Origin: Bacteroidales bacterium
Lineage (GTDB): Bacteria; Bacteroidota; Bacteroidia; Bacteroidales; Bacteroidaceae
NCBI GenBank assembly: GCA_004554665.1
Contig: SFKY01000001.1
Span: forward strand, 1-64,000
DNA length: 64,000 bases
Direction of reading: 5' to 3'
Positions within the stretch are counted from its first letter, which is position 1; every line of letters begins with the position of its first letter. The notes under the pieces were generated by a model. The model did no database searches. It was not told the origin of the DNA and saw only the letters and a list, made by a program, of their open reading frames with translations. Below, one piece after another: positions 50,869-60,236 of this stretch. Made by a program: the position numbers and the translations under genes.

Positions 50869-53124
50869 TTAGCGCTGCAGGTCGGGCAGCGTGCGAAGCG
50901 CAGACTCCTCTCCTACTACCCAAACCACATCACCCGGACTGAATGGACGTGAGGGGGCGATGGCAGCCAGACTGCCCTCGCCCATTTCTATACCCACTGC
51001 CATACAGCCATAATGCTCCCTGATACCGCTCTGGCTAAGCGTCTTCCCGGCAAGAGGACTGTCTGCCGCAATCACCATGCTACGCAGCTTCATCTCGCGC
51101 TGCTCTATATGTTCATCGCCGGCATCCACCTCTTGGCGAAGACTGTTGCCAAACTCCCTGAGTTGCTCATCCGTTCCTATCACCTGCAGCCGGTCGCCGG
51201 GAAATACCGGCATGTCGCCGCCGGGGATATTGATGCGCCGATGCCCACGCAGGATACTGCTCACATGGATGCCCCACCGCGCCGGCAACTGTAACTCGCG
51301 CAACGTCTGTCCGGCCAAGAGCGACCCTGCCGGAATGTCATAGTCGGCTATGTGTAGGTTATGATCCAGCAACCGGCCCTCGTAGAGCGGACGGCGACGG
51401 CCATGCACCTGGGCCTCTATGTCGCGCGACCGCAGGTTCTGCACGAATAGCCGCTCCAAACGTATGCTACGCCGCTTGAGGCTCCGCGACACCACCATGA
51501 GCATGACCACTGCCAGGGCAAGGGTGATGACGATGGCATTGGCAAACCGTGCCAGATAGTTGCAGATATAAAACAGGAAAGCGGTAGCCACTGCAATGCG
51601 TGCGAGCAAGGTGAAGAGCAGCGGCAACCGGTTTACCCGATTCTCTGTCCACAACGCCTTGAACTCTTCACTGTGGTTGTGCTTCATGATGATGGATCGC
51701 AGGAAGGGCGAGATGAGCACCACCGTGAGGATGCCACACACACCATTGGCCCACCAGTGAGGCAATATCTGGCGCACAAAGGGCAAGAAGAACGAAAACA
51801 TCAGCGTCACCACGGCCACCGACAACACCGAGTAGATGAGGGTGGCGGTGAGCATCTTGCGGATGAGCCGGTGCCAGTGACCGGTATCGTGCGACGTATC
51901 GCGCGTAGGACTGCCAAGATGGTTGAGACGACGTATCCAGCGCCGGGGCAGCCTCCGCTCGATACGGGCATAACAGGGGTCTGCCCACGAAATCATGTAA
52001 GGGGTGAGGAAGGTGGTGATGACACTCACCGCCACCACGACGGGGTATAAGAACTGGCCTATCACACCGAGCGACAGGCCGAGCGATGCTATGATAAAGG
52101 CAAACTCACCTATCTGCGCCATCGAGAATCCGCAGCGCATGGAGGTCTTGAGCGTCTGTCCGCTGAGCATGAATCCGGCCGAGCCGATGATACCCTGCCC
52201 CAACAGGATGGTGAGCACGATGACCACGATGGGCAAGGCATAGTCTACCAATATCTGTGGATCCACCAACATGCCTACCGACACGAAGAAGATAGCCCCG
52301 AAGAGATTCTTGACAGGCTCCACCACCCGCATGATCTTGTCTGCCTCCACCGTCTCGGCGAGGATGCTTCCCATGACAAAGGCACCAAACGCACTACTGA
52401 ACCCTACCAGGGTAGAGAGGCACGCCATCGCACAGCATAGTCCCAACGAGACCACCGTGAGCGTCTCGTCGTTCATCAACCGGCGTGTATGGCGCAAGAA
52501 AGCGGGAACAGCAAAGATGCCCACCACAAACCACAGCGTGAGGAAAAAGGCTATCTTGACCACCGAGGCCACCATCTGTCCGCCATCGGGATCCGCACCG
52601 CCGGCCAATGCGGAGAGCATGACCATCATGACGATAGCCAGCACATCTTCGAGGATAAGGACGCTCATCACCAGACCGGCAAACTTCTGCTGGCGCAGTC
52701 CCATATCATCGAAAGCCTTATAGATGATAGTGGTAGACGACATGGCCAGCATACCACCAAGGAAGATACAGTCCATGCGGGACCACCCGAAAGCATGTCC
52801 CACCACAGCACCGAGCGCCGTCATGGAGAAGATGATAGTAAGGGCGGCGATGACCGGTGCCATACCCATCTTGAATATCTTCTTAAAAGAGAAATCGAGT
52901 CCGAGCGAGAAGAGCAGGAAGATGACACCGATATCAGCCCACGTCTGCACATCGGCCTTGTCCATCACCGACATGGTGTATGGCATGTGGGGAGACACGA
53001 CAAATCCTGCCACAATATACCCCAACACCAATGGCTGACGCAACTTCTTAAACAGCAGCGTCACCATTCCGGCAACCACCAGTATCAGTGCCAGATCTTT
53101 GACCAGTGCAGGAAGCTCGCTCAT
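50869..53124 (-). CDS. CPA2-family cation:proton antiporter with two C-terminal TrkA-C domains
   Basis: A 751-residue membrane protein. The first 400 residues form the 12-helix Na+/H+-exchanger fold (LVLGYIVAGFVVSPHMPYTM, FLLFSLGLDFSFKKIF, GGMLAMSSTTIIYKAFDD, SSAFGAFVMGSILAET). A second hydrophobic block (about 425-555) is followed by two TrkA-C/RCK-C domains (ELQLPARWGIHVSSILRGHR; MKLRSMVIAADSPLAGKTLS). It probably exchanges K+ or Na+ for protons under ligand control. ATG 53124 is used; a TTG precedes it. It is downstream of pepT, separated by an 18-bp palindrome at 53143-53160. Confidence 0.92.
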   Translation of the reverse strand: MSELPALVKDLALILVVAGMVTLLFKKLRQPLVLGYIVAGFVVSPHMPYTMSVMDKADVQTWADIGVIFLLFSLGLDFSFKKIFKMGMAPVIAALTIIFSMTALGAVVGHAFGWSRMDCIFLGGMLAMSSTTIIYKAFDDMGLRQQKFAGLVMSVLILEDVLAIVMMVMLSALAGGADPDGGQMVASVVKIAFFLTLWFVVGIFAVPAFLRHTRRLMNDETLTVVSLGLCCAMACLSTLVGFSSAFGAFVMGSILAETVEADKIMRVVEPVKNLFGAIFFVSVGMLVDPQILVDYALPIVVIVLTILLGQGIIGSAGFMLSGQTLKTSMRCGFSMAQIGEFAFIIASLGLSLGVIGQFLYPVVVAVSVITTFLTPYMISWADPCYARIERRLPRRWIRRLNHLGSPTRDTSHDTGHWHRLIRKMLTATLIYSVLSVAVVTLMFSFFLPFVRQILPHWWANGVCGILTVVLISPFLRSIIMKHNHSEEFKALWTENRVNRLPLLFTLLARIAVATAFLFYICNYLARFANAIVITLALAVVMLMVVSRSLKRRSIRLERLFVQNLRSRDIEAQVHGRRRPLYEGRLLDHNLHIADYDIPAGSLLAGQTLRELQLPARWGIHVSSILRGHRRINIPGGDMPVFPGDRLQVIGTDEQLREFGNSLRQEVDAGDEHIEQREMKLRSMVIAADSPLAGKTLSQSGIREHYGCMAVGIEMGEGSLAAIAPSRPFSPGDVVWVVGEESALRTLPDLQR

Positions 53125-53142
53125 CAATCAATTCACTTTTTC

Positions 53143-53160
53143 AATTCTTAATTAAGAATT
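53143..53160. repeat. 18-bp AT-only-flanked perfect palindrome between pepT and the antiporter gene
   Basis: AATTCTTAATTAAGAATT is fully self-complementary. It could be a weak terminator for pepT or an operator for the antiporter gene; no T-tract follows it on the minus strand. Confidence 0.6.
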
Positions 53161-53171
53161 ATGAATTGTTA

Positions 53172-54395
53172 TCAGTCATTGTACCCAGCAGTGAGCTCAC
53201 AGATCTTGGTGATTACCTGCACTGCCTTTTCCATCACTTGGATAGAAACAAACTCATACGGACCGTGGAAGTTGACACCTCCGGCAAAGATATTGGGGCA
53301 TGGCAATCCTCTGAAACTGAGTTGTGCGCCATCGGTACCGCCACGTATCGGTTCCACCTTGGGGGTAACACCCGTCTCCTGCATGGCCTTGAGCACGATA
53401 TCTATCACATGCATGTTGGGGTCTATTTTTTCCTTCATGTTATAGTACTGGTCCTTCAGTTCCACCTTCACCGTACCATCGCCATATTTCTCGTTCATGC
53501 GGCGGGCGATATCCTCGATAAACGCCTTGCGGTCCTCAAACTTCTCGCGGTCATGGTCTCTGATGAGATAGCTCAGCTTAGCCTCCTCGGTATGCGTGTC
53601 CATACCCAACAGGTGGAAGAATCCCTGATAGCCCTCGGTGGTCTCAGGAATATCGGTATCGGGGATGAAAGCATTAAACTCGCAGGCCAACCGGCTGGCG
53701 TTTACCATCTTTCCCTTGGCATAACCGGTGTGTACGCTCATACCCTTGATGGTGACCTTGGCCGCAGCAGCGTTGAAGTTCTCATATTCCAGATTGCCCA
53801 AGTCGCTCCCGTCCATCGTATAGGCCCACTCGCAGCCAAAGCGCTCCACATCAAAATGGTGTGCGCCCATACCAATCTCCTCATCAGGATTGAAGCCCAC
53901 ACGTATGTCACCATGCTTGATCTCGTCGTGGTCGCGCAGGTAGCACATGGCCTGCACTATCTCGGCAATACCAGCCTTGTCATCGGCGCCGAGCAGCGTG
54001 GTGCCATCTGTCACAATCAGGTCCTCGCCCTTGTGGTCGAGCAATTCGGGAAACTTGGCCGGCGAAGACACGATTCCCTCTGAGAGCACGATATCGCCCC
54101 CGTCATAGTCCTTCACGATGCGCGGTTTGATGTTGGCTCCGCTACAGTCCATACTTGTATCGTAATGGGCTATGAAACCGATGGTGGGCACCTCTTTCTT
54201 GGTATTGGCCTTGAGCGTGGCATAGATATAGCCATTGTCGTCCATCTCCACATCATCAAGTCCCTCACGCTCCAGCTCTTCTTTCAGATAGCGGGCAAAA
54301 ATGAGTTGTTTAGATGTACTGGGCACGGTTGTCGAATCTTCTGCCGACTGCGTGTCAAACTGTGTATAGTTCAAAAAACGTTCTACTAAATTCAT
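53172..54395 (-). CDS. pepT: peptidase T (tripeptidase)
   Basis: Zinc aminopeptidase that removes N-terminal residues from tripeptides in the cytoplasm. The 407-residue product has all M20B landmarks: GFIAHYDTSMDCSG (His, Asp), LLGADDKAGIAE (bridging Asp), FNPDEEIGMGAHHFD (catalytic Glu pair), and the late His in IRGGTDGAQLSFRGLPCPNI with GGVNFHG. Two tandem -7 elements precede it, both on a dispersed promoter repeat. Confidence 0.97.
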   Translation of the reverse strand: MNLVERFLNYTQFDTQSAEDSTTVPSTSKQLIFARYLKEELEREGLDDVEMDDNGYIYATLKANTKKEVPTIGFIAHYDTSMDCSGANIKPRIVKDYDGGDIVLSEGIVSSPAKFPELLDHKGEDLIVTDGTTLLGADDKAGIAEIVQAMCYLRDHDEIKHGDIRVGFNPDEEIGMGAHHFDVERFGCEWAYTMDGSDLGNLEYENFNAAAAKVTIKGMSVHTGYAKGKMVNASRLACEFNAFIPDTDIPETTEGYQGFFHLLGMDTHTEEAKLSYLIRDHDREKFEDRKAFIEDIARRMNEKYGDGTVKVELKDQYYNMKEKIDPNMHVIDIVLKAMQETGVTPKVEPIRGGTDGAQLSFRGLPCPNIFAGGVNFHGPYEFVSIQVMEKAVQVITKICELTAGYND

Positions 54396-54444
54396 ATCTG
54401 TCTGTTTTTTATGTTACCTTAATTCATATAGAGTCTATCTTATG

Positions 54445-54518
54445 CAAAGATAGCGCAAGGTGAACGCAATAGAGTTTTACTCTAATTGCTGAACCGAAGC
54501 CTATCTTATGCAAAGATA
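54445..54518 (-). promoter_or_regulatory. two tandem -7 elements upstream of pepT
   Basis: TATCTTTG on the minus strand at 54445-54452 and 54511-54518, 66 bp apart, each inside the near-palindrome CTATCTTATGCAAAGATAG. The arrangement and much of the intervening sequence match the dxs upstream region. Confidence 0.75.
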
Positions 54519-54655
54519 GCGCAAACCAAAGACAATAAAAAGGAAAAGGCGTTTTTTTTTCGTTTTTATTTATAAATTGGTGTATCATGAACACACTGAA
54601 GCCTGTTTTTCGTTGAGCGGCAACGAATATGTCTTGGACGAAAAAATGCATCTTG

Positions 54656-54856
54656 ATTGTCTTCGACTTGCACTATCTTTACATAAGACAGGCAGCGACT
54701 CAACAATAAAAAATGAAAAAACTTCGTCTTTTCCTTTTTATTGTCTTCGACTTGCACTATCTTTACAGAAAATAGGCGGCGACTCAACAATAAAAAATGA
54801 AAAAACTTCGTCTTTTCCTTTTTATTGTCTTCGACTTGCACTATCTTTGCAAACAA
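54656..54856 (+). repeat. 84-bp tandem promoter repeat, about 2.4 copies
   Basis: Copies begin at 54656, 54740 and 54824 (third partial). Each carries ATTGTCTTCGACTTGCACTA followed by a -7 element: TATCTTTA at 54674 and 54758, and the consensus TATCTTTG at 54842-54849. Because 84 is divisible by 3, false repetitive open frames appear on both strands. The unit is homologous, in inverted orientation, to the pepT promoter segment. The 469-base gap between pepT and the lipoprotein gene holds essentially only these promoter repeats. Confidence 0.9.
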
Positions 54857-54865
54857 AAAGGAACA

Positions 54866-55723
54866 ATGAAGACTAAGATATCACTGGCCTTGATGGCTTT
54901 GACACTCGCCATAGCCGCTGCCTGCGGCGGGAAAAGCGAGACCAATTTTATTCTTGATTCCAAAAACGGACCGTCTACAGACGAACTGAAACTGAAAGGC
55001 GACAAGACAGTCTATGGATTGGCTTGCGACGGCTGCAACGACAGCGTGGTGGTGCTGCTCCCCAACGACGGAAGCGACCCCGTGCGCTACAATGTCATCG
55101 AGGCTACACGCCGCGGCAAGATTATGGGACAGCTCAAGATAGGCGATTGGATAGGGGTGGTGCTCAATCCGGCAGACTCTACCGTGGCCGACCTGGTGAT
55201 TGACCTCGACCAGCTGAAAGGCATCTGGTGCTACATCGTGATGCCGAAGCTCAAGGATTACGACACCATGAGCGAACGCCTCCAGAAGCGCATCATGCGC
55301 GACATGCCCGACTCTATCAAGAAGACTTACCTCATTCCCCGTGAATACGGATTCTGGATGAAGCGCCAATGGGCCTGCCAGAGCGTGGGCTACGTGCGCC
55401 AGCAGAGTTCGCTCGAAGCCGAAAGTCCTGTGGTCTATCCACCTTTGGGCTACTTCACGGCTTGGCATATATGGAACGGCAAGCTGGTCATCACCCGGGG
55501 CACCCCCAAGTTTACCAAAGACAACAAGATTGAGGTGACTGACCCGGTAAACGACACGTGCGACATCGATTACCTGAAAGGCGACTCGCTCGTGCTGAGC
55601 AGCGATGGCACTTCGCGCAGCTACTACCGCAAGTCAAGCCTCGACGACGTGAACAAACAGGCCAACGCCATCGCCGAAATACAGGCCAAGAAAGCACTAC
55701 AGGAAACCACTGCCGCCAACTAA
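54866..55723 (+). CDS. lipoprotein of unknown function
   Basis: A 285-residue protein with a lipoprotein signal (MKTKISLALMALTLAIAAAC, Cys at residue 20). The mature part is beta-rich to about residue 90 (LACDGCNDSVVVLLPNDG with a CxxC pair), then mixed, with a further conserved-looking segment LIPREYGFWMKRQWACQSVG. I do not recognise the family. The ATG at 54866 follows AAAAAGGAAC and the consensus promoter by only about 17 bases; a longer frame from 54797 would start inside the promoter repeat and is rejected. A triplet palindrome element follows. Confidence 0.8.
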   Translation: MKTKISLALMALTLAIAAACGGKSETNFILDSKNGPSTDELKLKGDKTVYGLACDGCNDSVVVLLPNDGSDPVRYNVIEATRRGKIMGQLKIGDWIGVVLNPADSTVADLVIDLDQLKGIWCYIVMPKLKDYDTMSERLQKRIMRDMPDSIKKTYLIPREYGFWMKRQWACQSVGYVRQQSSLEAESPVVYPPLGYFTAWHIWNGKLVITRGTPKFTKDNKIEVTDPVNDTCDIDYLKGDSLVLSSDGTSRSYYRKSSLDDVNKQANAIAEIQAKKALQETTAAN

Positions 55724-55742
55724 AGGATAAGAGTTACGGCGC

Positions 55743-55800
55743 TAAACATGGCATTTGGCACTCGTAAATGCCATGTTTAGCGCCGTAAAGGTGGCATATA
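55743..55800. repeat. triplet palindrome element, copy D
   Basis: Units begin at 55743 (TAAACATGGCATTTG), 55765 (TAAATGCCATGTTTA) and 55786 (TAAAGGTGGCATATA), with a 22/21-bp pitch. It fills the gap between the convergent lipoprotein gene and aroB. Confidence 0.9.
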
Positions 55801-55813
55801 GCCCAGAGAAACA

Positions 55814-56866
55814 TTATAGACCGCCCTCGCGCACGAAGTCGAGCGCCTCACGGGCATCGTCGTCGGTGAGTATCTGATCGATGTGTATGTCGCCGATGCC
55901 GCCGAGCAGGGTGACATTGATTCCGCTGCCGATGGTCTTCTTGTCATGGTGCATCAGGCGAATGAGTTCGGGATAGTCATCACATGTGATGGCGGGCGTA
56001 CCATAATACTCCTTGATATAAGACACCGTCTGCCGCATCTTGTCGGCGGGCATCCCTGTGCGTGTAGCTGAGAGATACAGTTCGGGTATGAGACCGTGGG
56101 CCACGGCATAGCCATGCAGCACGGGGCGACGGTGCAGGGCCAGGCTCTCGAAGGCATGGCCGAAGGTGTGGCCGAGGTTCAGCGCCTTGCGTATGCCCTG
56201 CTCATGGGGATCGGCCACCACCACACGCTCCTTGACCTGCACCGACTCGGCTATCATATCGGCAAGTTGGGCCAGGTCGGGGCTACCAAGGTCGAAGCGC
56301 ATGAGCCGGCTCCACATGGCCTCATCGGCTATAAGCCCGTGCTTGAGCATCTCGGCATAGCCGGAGCGCAGGTTTTCGGTGTCCAGCGTCTGCAAGAAGT
56401 CGGTGCAGAGTATGACATAGCGTGCCTCTGAAAACACTCCTATCTCGTTTTTGAGTCCTCCGAAGTTGACACCTGTCTTGCCGCCCACCGAGGCGTCGAC
56501 CATCGCAAGCAAGGTGGTGGGGATGTTGATGAAGTCGATGCCCCTCTTAAACGTGGAGGCTGCAAAGCCGCCCAGATCGGTCACCATGCCGCCGCCCAGA
56601 TTGATGAGCAGTGAGTGGCGGGTGGCTCCTCCCTGCTGCAGGGCCTGCCATACACGGGAGAGAGCGTCCAGATTCTTATGGCTGTCGGTGGCCGGGATTG
56701 AGATGGGGGTGGCTCCCCGCAGGCACAGATAGTCTTGCACCACGGGCAGGCACTGCTGCCGGGTGATGTCATCGGTAAGGATGAAAATACGGTCGTGCTC
56801 GCACTCGGAGATGGCGATGGCCAGATCTTGGCTCAAATGGCGTGTAAGGATGATTCTCTGCTCCAT
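55814..56866 (-). CDS. aroB: 3-dehydroquinate synthase
   Basis: Second step of the shikimate pathway, converting DAHP to 3-dehydroquinate with NAD+ and a metal ion. The 350-residue product has LINLGGGMVTDLGGFAAS (nucleotide-binding), PTTLLAMVDASVGGKTG, metal-ligand Glu and His in SGYAEMLKHGL and NLGHTFGHAFE, and HDKKTI. I prefer ATG 56866, which follows AAAGAGAG, over an ATG seven codons upstream at 56887. A -7 element lies at 56944. Confidence 0.95.
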   Translation of the reverse strand: MEQRIILTRHLSQDLAIAISECEHDRIFILTDDITRQQCLPVVQDYLCLRGATPISIPATDSHKNLDALSRVWQALQQGGATRHSLLINLGGGMVTDLGGFAASTFKRGIDFINIPTTLLAMVDASVGGKTGVNFGGLKNEIGVFSEARYVILCTDFLQTLDTENLRSGYAEMLKHGLIADEAMWSRLMRFDLGSPDLAQLADMIAESVQVKERVVVADPHEQGIRKALNLGHTFGHAFESLALHRRPVLHGYAVAHGLIPELYLSATRTGMPADKMRQTVSYIKEYYGTPAITCDDYPELIRLMHHDKKTIGSGINVTLLGGIGDIHIDQILTDDDAREALDFVREGGL

Positions 56867-56943
56867 AATGATTCTCTCTTTTTTCATACTTGGCCGTACC
56901 GGAAACGGCTATGGGCCTGTCTTCTGCACGGTATTGCTGTAAC

Positions 56944-56951
56944 AAATTTAG
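56944..56951 (-). promoter_or_regulatory. -7 promoter element for aroB
   Basis: TAAATTTG on the minus strand matches TAnnTTTG. Confidence 0.6.
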
Positions 56952-57141
56952 CAAAAAGTTAGTCAAGTAGGGAGATTGCCGACACTTAATTAAGAGTTTT
57001 TAAGTCAAATCTTCCCCCGATTGCGCACAGGCAGACATTTTTGTGCAAAAATTTAGCTGCATTTTAAACTTTTTGCGACCACCCGCGTCTTAAACAATGT
57101 AAACATAAACACAGAAACAAAACTCTAAGTACAACACAACA

Positions 57142-60117
57142 ATGAAGAATCTGAAAACCGCCCTCCTCTTATGGGCGATGATGATGGCGCTCCCGATGAT
57201 GGCGCAAGACCGTAAGATATCAGGCATCCTGATAGATAACGACTCGAAAGAACCAGTCATCCAGGCATCGGTACAGCTGCTTGCCACCGACAGTTCGTAT
57301 GTGGCCGGAGCCATCAGCAACGACGAGGGTATCTTCGCCGTCAAGGCACCCAAAGACCAGCGCTACATGCTCCGCATATCGAGCGTGGGCTACCAAACCA
57401 TCATCAAGCATGTGAAAATCGAGGACAAGAAAGATCTGGAGATAGGCAAAATCGTGATGAAGGCCGATGCCATCATGCTGAAAGAGGCAAAGGTGGTGGG
57501 ACAGGCCGTGAAGATGACGGTAAAGGAAGACACCTTTATATACAATAGCGCGGCGTTCCGCACACCCGAGGGCTCTACCATCGAGGAACTGGTCAAGCGC
57601 CTGCCCGGCGTGACCGTCGACGAGAACGGCAAGATTACCCACAACGGCAAGGAGGTGAAGAAGATTCTGGTGGACGGCAAGGAGTTTATGACCGGCGACA
57701 CCAAGATAGCCATGAAGAATCTCCCCACGTCTATCGTGGAAAAGGTGAAAGCCTACGAGGAGAAGAGTGACTTGGCACGCATTACCGGTATCGACGACGG
57801 TGAGGAGAATACGGTGCTTGATTTCGGCCTCAAGAAAGGTATGAACAAGGGTGTCTTCTCCAACATCGACCTCTCCATAGGTACGCACGGCCGATATGGC
57901 GAGAAACTGATGGGTGCCTACTTCAACAGCAACAACCGCTTCATGCTCTTCGGCAATGCCAACAATGTAAACGACAACGGATTCCCCGGCGCAGGCGGAA
58001 GGGGTGGCCGAGGAGGCAGCAACAACGGACTGAATGCTGCCAAGATGCTCGGTATGAACTACAACTATGAGATCAAGAACAAGATCAAGATAGACCTGAG
58101 CGGTTTCTGGAACCACCGCGACGGCGATGCCCTTTCGCGCAGCTCTTCCGAGAACTTCGTGAGCACCGTAGGGTCGTTCTCCAACAGCATCAACCAGAGC
58201 TATAGCCGCAGCGACAGCTGGAATGCGCAAGGACGACTGGAGTGGCAGCCCGATGCGTTCACCAATATCATGTTCCGACCCACCTTCTCGTGGTCGAAAA
58301 ACGATGGATTGGGCAAGACGGCATCGGCATCCTACAACCAGGACCCCTACCTCTTCACCTCCAGCCCGTTGGACGAGGACGCGCTCGAAGAGATGAGCAA
58401 GGACAGCATCGTGGTCAACTCGCAGAACGGCAACTCGACCACCTATAGCAGCAACAAGAATCTGAATGGCAACCTGCAGATCAACCGCAAACTCGGTACG
58501 AGCGGCCGCAACGTGACCATTGCCTTTAACGGCGGTTACAGCAAGAGCGACAGCGAGAGCCTCTCTGCCAACGCCACACACCTGTGGCTCATGCAGACGG
58601 CTGCCGGACTCGACTCTACCTATCAGACCAACCGCTACAACCTCACACCCACCAACAACTACAACTACCGGGTGATGGCTACCTACAGCGAGCCGCTCTT
58701 CAAAGGCGCTTTCCTGCAGTTCCGCTACAGCTTCAATTACAGTTACAGCGAGAGCGACCGCTCCACATTCGACTTCAGCAACGTCGGTGCAGGCTTCTTC
58801 GACAGCGTGCATCCTGTCTACCGAGGATGGGACAACTACCTGTCACTGCTGCCCAATCCCATCGAGTATTATCTCGACGATGCACTGAGCCGCTACTCTG
58901 AATACAAGACCTATACGCACGAGGCCAACGTGAGTTTCCGACTCACACGCAGCAAGTACCGCCTCAACGTGGGCTTCATGGTGCAGCCACAACGCTCCAA
59001 GTTTATCCAAGACTATCAGGGCGTGTACGTAGATACCGTGCGCACGGTGACCAACTTCTCGCCTACGCTCGATTTCCGTTACAAGTTCAGTAACCAGCAC
59101 CAACTGCGCATCCGCTATCGCGGTACCACCTCGCAGCCCAGCATGACACAGCTGCTCGATATTACCGACGACAGCAACCCGCTCGACATATCGAAGGGTA
59201 ATCCGGGACTGAAACCGGCCTTTACCAACAACTTCAACCTGTTTTACAACAACTTTATCCAAAACCATGCAAGGGCTATCGGTGCCAACCTGTCATTCAA
59301 GACCACGCGCAACTCGATCAGCAACATGGTGACGTACGACGAGGTGACGGGCGGACGCACCACCCGACCCGAAAACATCAATGGCAACTGGAGTATCAAC
59401 GGCGGCGTATTCTTCAACACGTCTATCGACTCGCTCGGCACATGGTACGCCAACACCGACACACACTCCAGCTTTGACAACAGTGTGAGCTACTTGACAC
59501 TCGACCGCTCCACCGGTGTACAGAAAAACCGTACCCGCACGCTGATGATCGACGAGAAACTGGGATTCGGCTACCGCAACGAGTGGCTGGAGGCAGAAAT
59601 CAACGGTTCGGTGATCTATACGCATGGCCGTAACATGCTTCAGAGCCAGAGCGACCTCGACACATGGCAGTTCTCGTATGGTGGAAACCTCACCATCAAT
59701 GCTCCGTGGGGCACAGCGCTCTCTACCAACATCAGCCAACAGAGCCGCCGCGGCTACAATGATGCCTCGATGAATACCAACGAACTCATCTGGAACGCCC
59801 AGTTGTCACAGTCGTTCCTCAAAGGCAAACCGCTCACCGTGAGCATCCAGTTCTATGACCTGCTCCACCAGCAGAGCAACTTCAGCCGTACCCTCAACTC
59901 CATCCAGTGTAGAGATACATGGTACAACAGCATCAACAGTTACGCCATGCTGCACGTGATCTACAAGTTCAATCTCTTCGGAGGCAAGGAGGCAAGGCAG
60001 CAGATGCGTGGTCCCCGTGGCGAGCGCCCCGGATTCGGAGGCCCAGGCGGTATGCGTCCCGGCGGTATGGGCGGGCAGCGTCCACCACAAGGCGGATTCG
60101 GAGGCCCTGGCTTTTAA
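57142..60117 (+). CDS. outer-membrane beta-barrel protein of the TonB-receptor type with a Gly/Pro-rich tail
   Basis: A 991-residue protein with a signal peptide (ending LPMMAQ), a carboxypeptidase-regulatory-like domain (about residues 24-110), a plug-like region (about 120-230: VKRLPGVTVDENGKITHNGK, KNLPTSIVEKVKAYEEKSDL) and an OMP beta-barrel to about residue 950. The barrel carries a Gly-rich loop (GAGGRGGRGG). The last 35 residues are an unusual GGPG/RPGG-rich tail after the barrel. Ligand unknown. I see no clear -7 element; the region 56952-57141 holds nothing else I can name. It is a paralogue of the protein at 61064. Confidence 0.87.
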   Translation: MKNLKTALLLWAMMMALPMMAQDRKISGILIDNDSKEPVIQASVQLLATDSSYVAGAISNDEGIFAVKAPKDQRYMLRISSVGYQTIIKHVKIEDKKDLEIGKIVMKADAIMLKEAKVVGQAVKMTVKEDTFIYNSAAFRTPEGSTIEELVKRLPGVTVDENGKITHNGKEVKKILVDGKEFMTGDTKIAMKNLPTSIVEKVKAYEEKSDLARITGIDDGEENTVLDFGLKKGMNKGVFSNIDLSIGTHGRYGEKLMGAYFNSNNRFMLFGNANNVNDNGFPGAGGRGGRGGSNNGLNAAKMLGMNYNYEIKNKIKIDLSGFWNHRDGDALSRSSSENFVSTVGSFSNSINQSYSRSDSWNAQGRLEWQPDAFTNIMFRPTFSWSKNDGLGKTASASYNQDPYLFTSSPLDEDALEEMSKDSIVVNSQNGNSTTYSSNKNLNGNLQINRKLGTSGRNVTIAFNGGYSKSDSESLSANATHLWLMQTAAGLDSTYQTNRYNLTPTNNYNYRVMATYSEPLFKGAFLQFRYSFNYSYSESDRSTFDFSNVGAGFFDSVHPVYRGWDNYLSLLPNPIEYYLDDALSRYSEYKTYTHEANVSFRLTRSKYRLNVGFMVQPQRSKFIQDYQGVYVDTVRTVTNFSPTLDFRYKFSNQHQLRIRYRGTTSQPSMTQLLDITDDSNPLDISKGNPGLKPAFTNNFNLFYNNFIQNHARAIGANLSFKTTRNSISNMVTYDEVTGGRTTRPENINGNWSINGGVFFNTSIDSLGTWYANTDTHSSFDNSVSYLTLDRSTGVQKNRTRTLMIDEKLGFGYRNEWLEAEINGSVIYTHGRNMLQSQSDLDTWQFSYGGNLTINAPWGTALSTNISQQSRRGYNDASMNTNELIWNAQLSQSFLKGKPLTVSIQFYDLLHQQSNFSRTLNSIQCRDTWYNSINSYAMLHVIYKFNLFGGKEARQQMRGPRGERPGFGGPGGMRPGGMGGQRPPQGGFGGPGF

Positions 60118-60143
60118 AGGTAAAAAGGCCGTCGTAAAGGTAT

Positions 60144-60214
60144 AACGGTAAAACGGTAAAAAAGTAAAACGCTTTCCAATAATTGCGCTTACACTTTTTT
60201 ACCGTTTTACCGTT
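60144..60214. terminator. GGTAAAA-type inverted repeat between the beta-barrel gene and mntP
   Basis: Arms 60144-60165 and 60193-60214 are perfect 22-bp complements (ACGGTAAAACGGTAAAAAAG type) with a 27-base loop; outer AGGTAAAA and ACCTTT bases extend the pairing. It sits between convergent genes and is related to the element at 11783-11928. Confidence 0.8.
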
Positions 60215-60236
60215 TTACTTTTTTACCTTTATCTGA

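Noticed and set aside
54566..54876. Repetitive small proteins on both strands (for example KIVQVEDNKKEKTKFF repeated)
   Set aside because: They arise because the 84-bp promoter repeat is a multiple of three. The DNA repeat carries -7 elements and the product has no plausible protein features.
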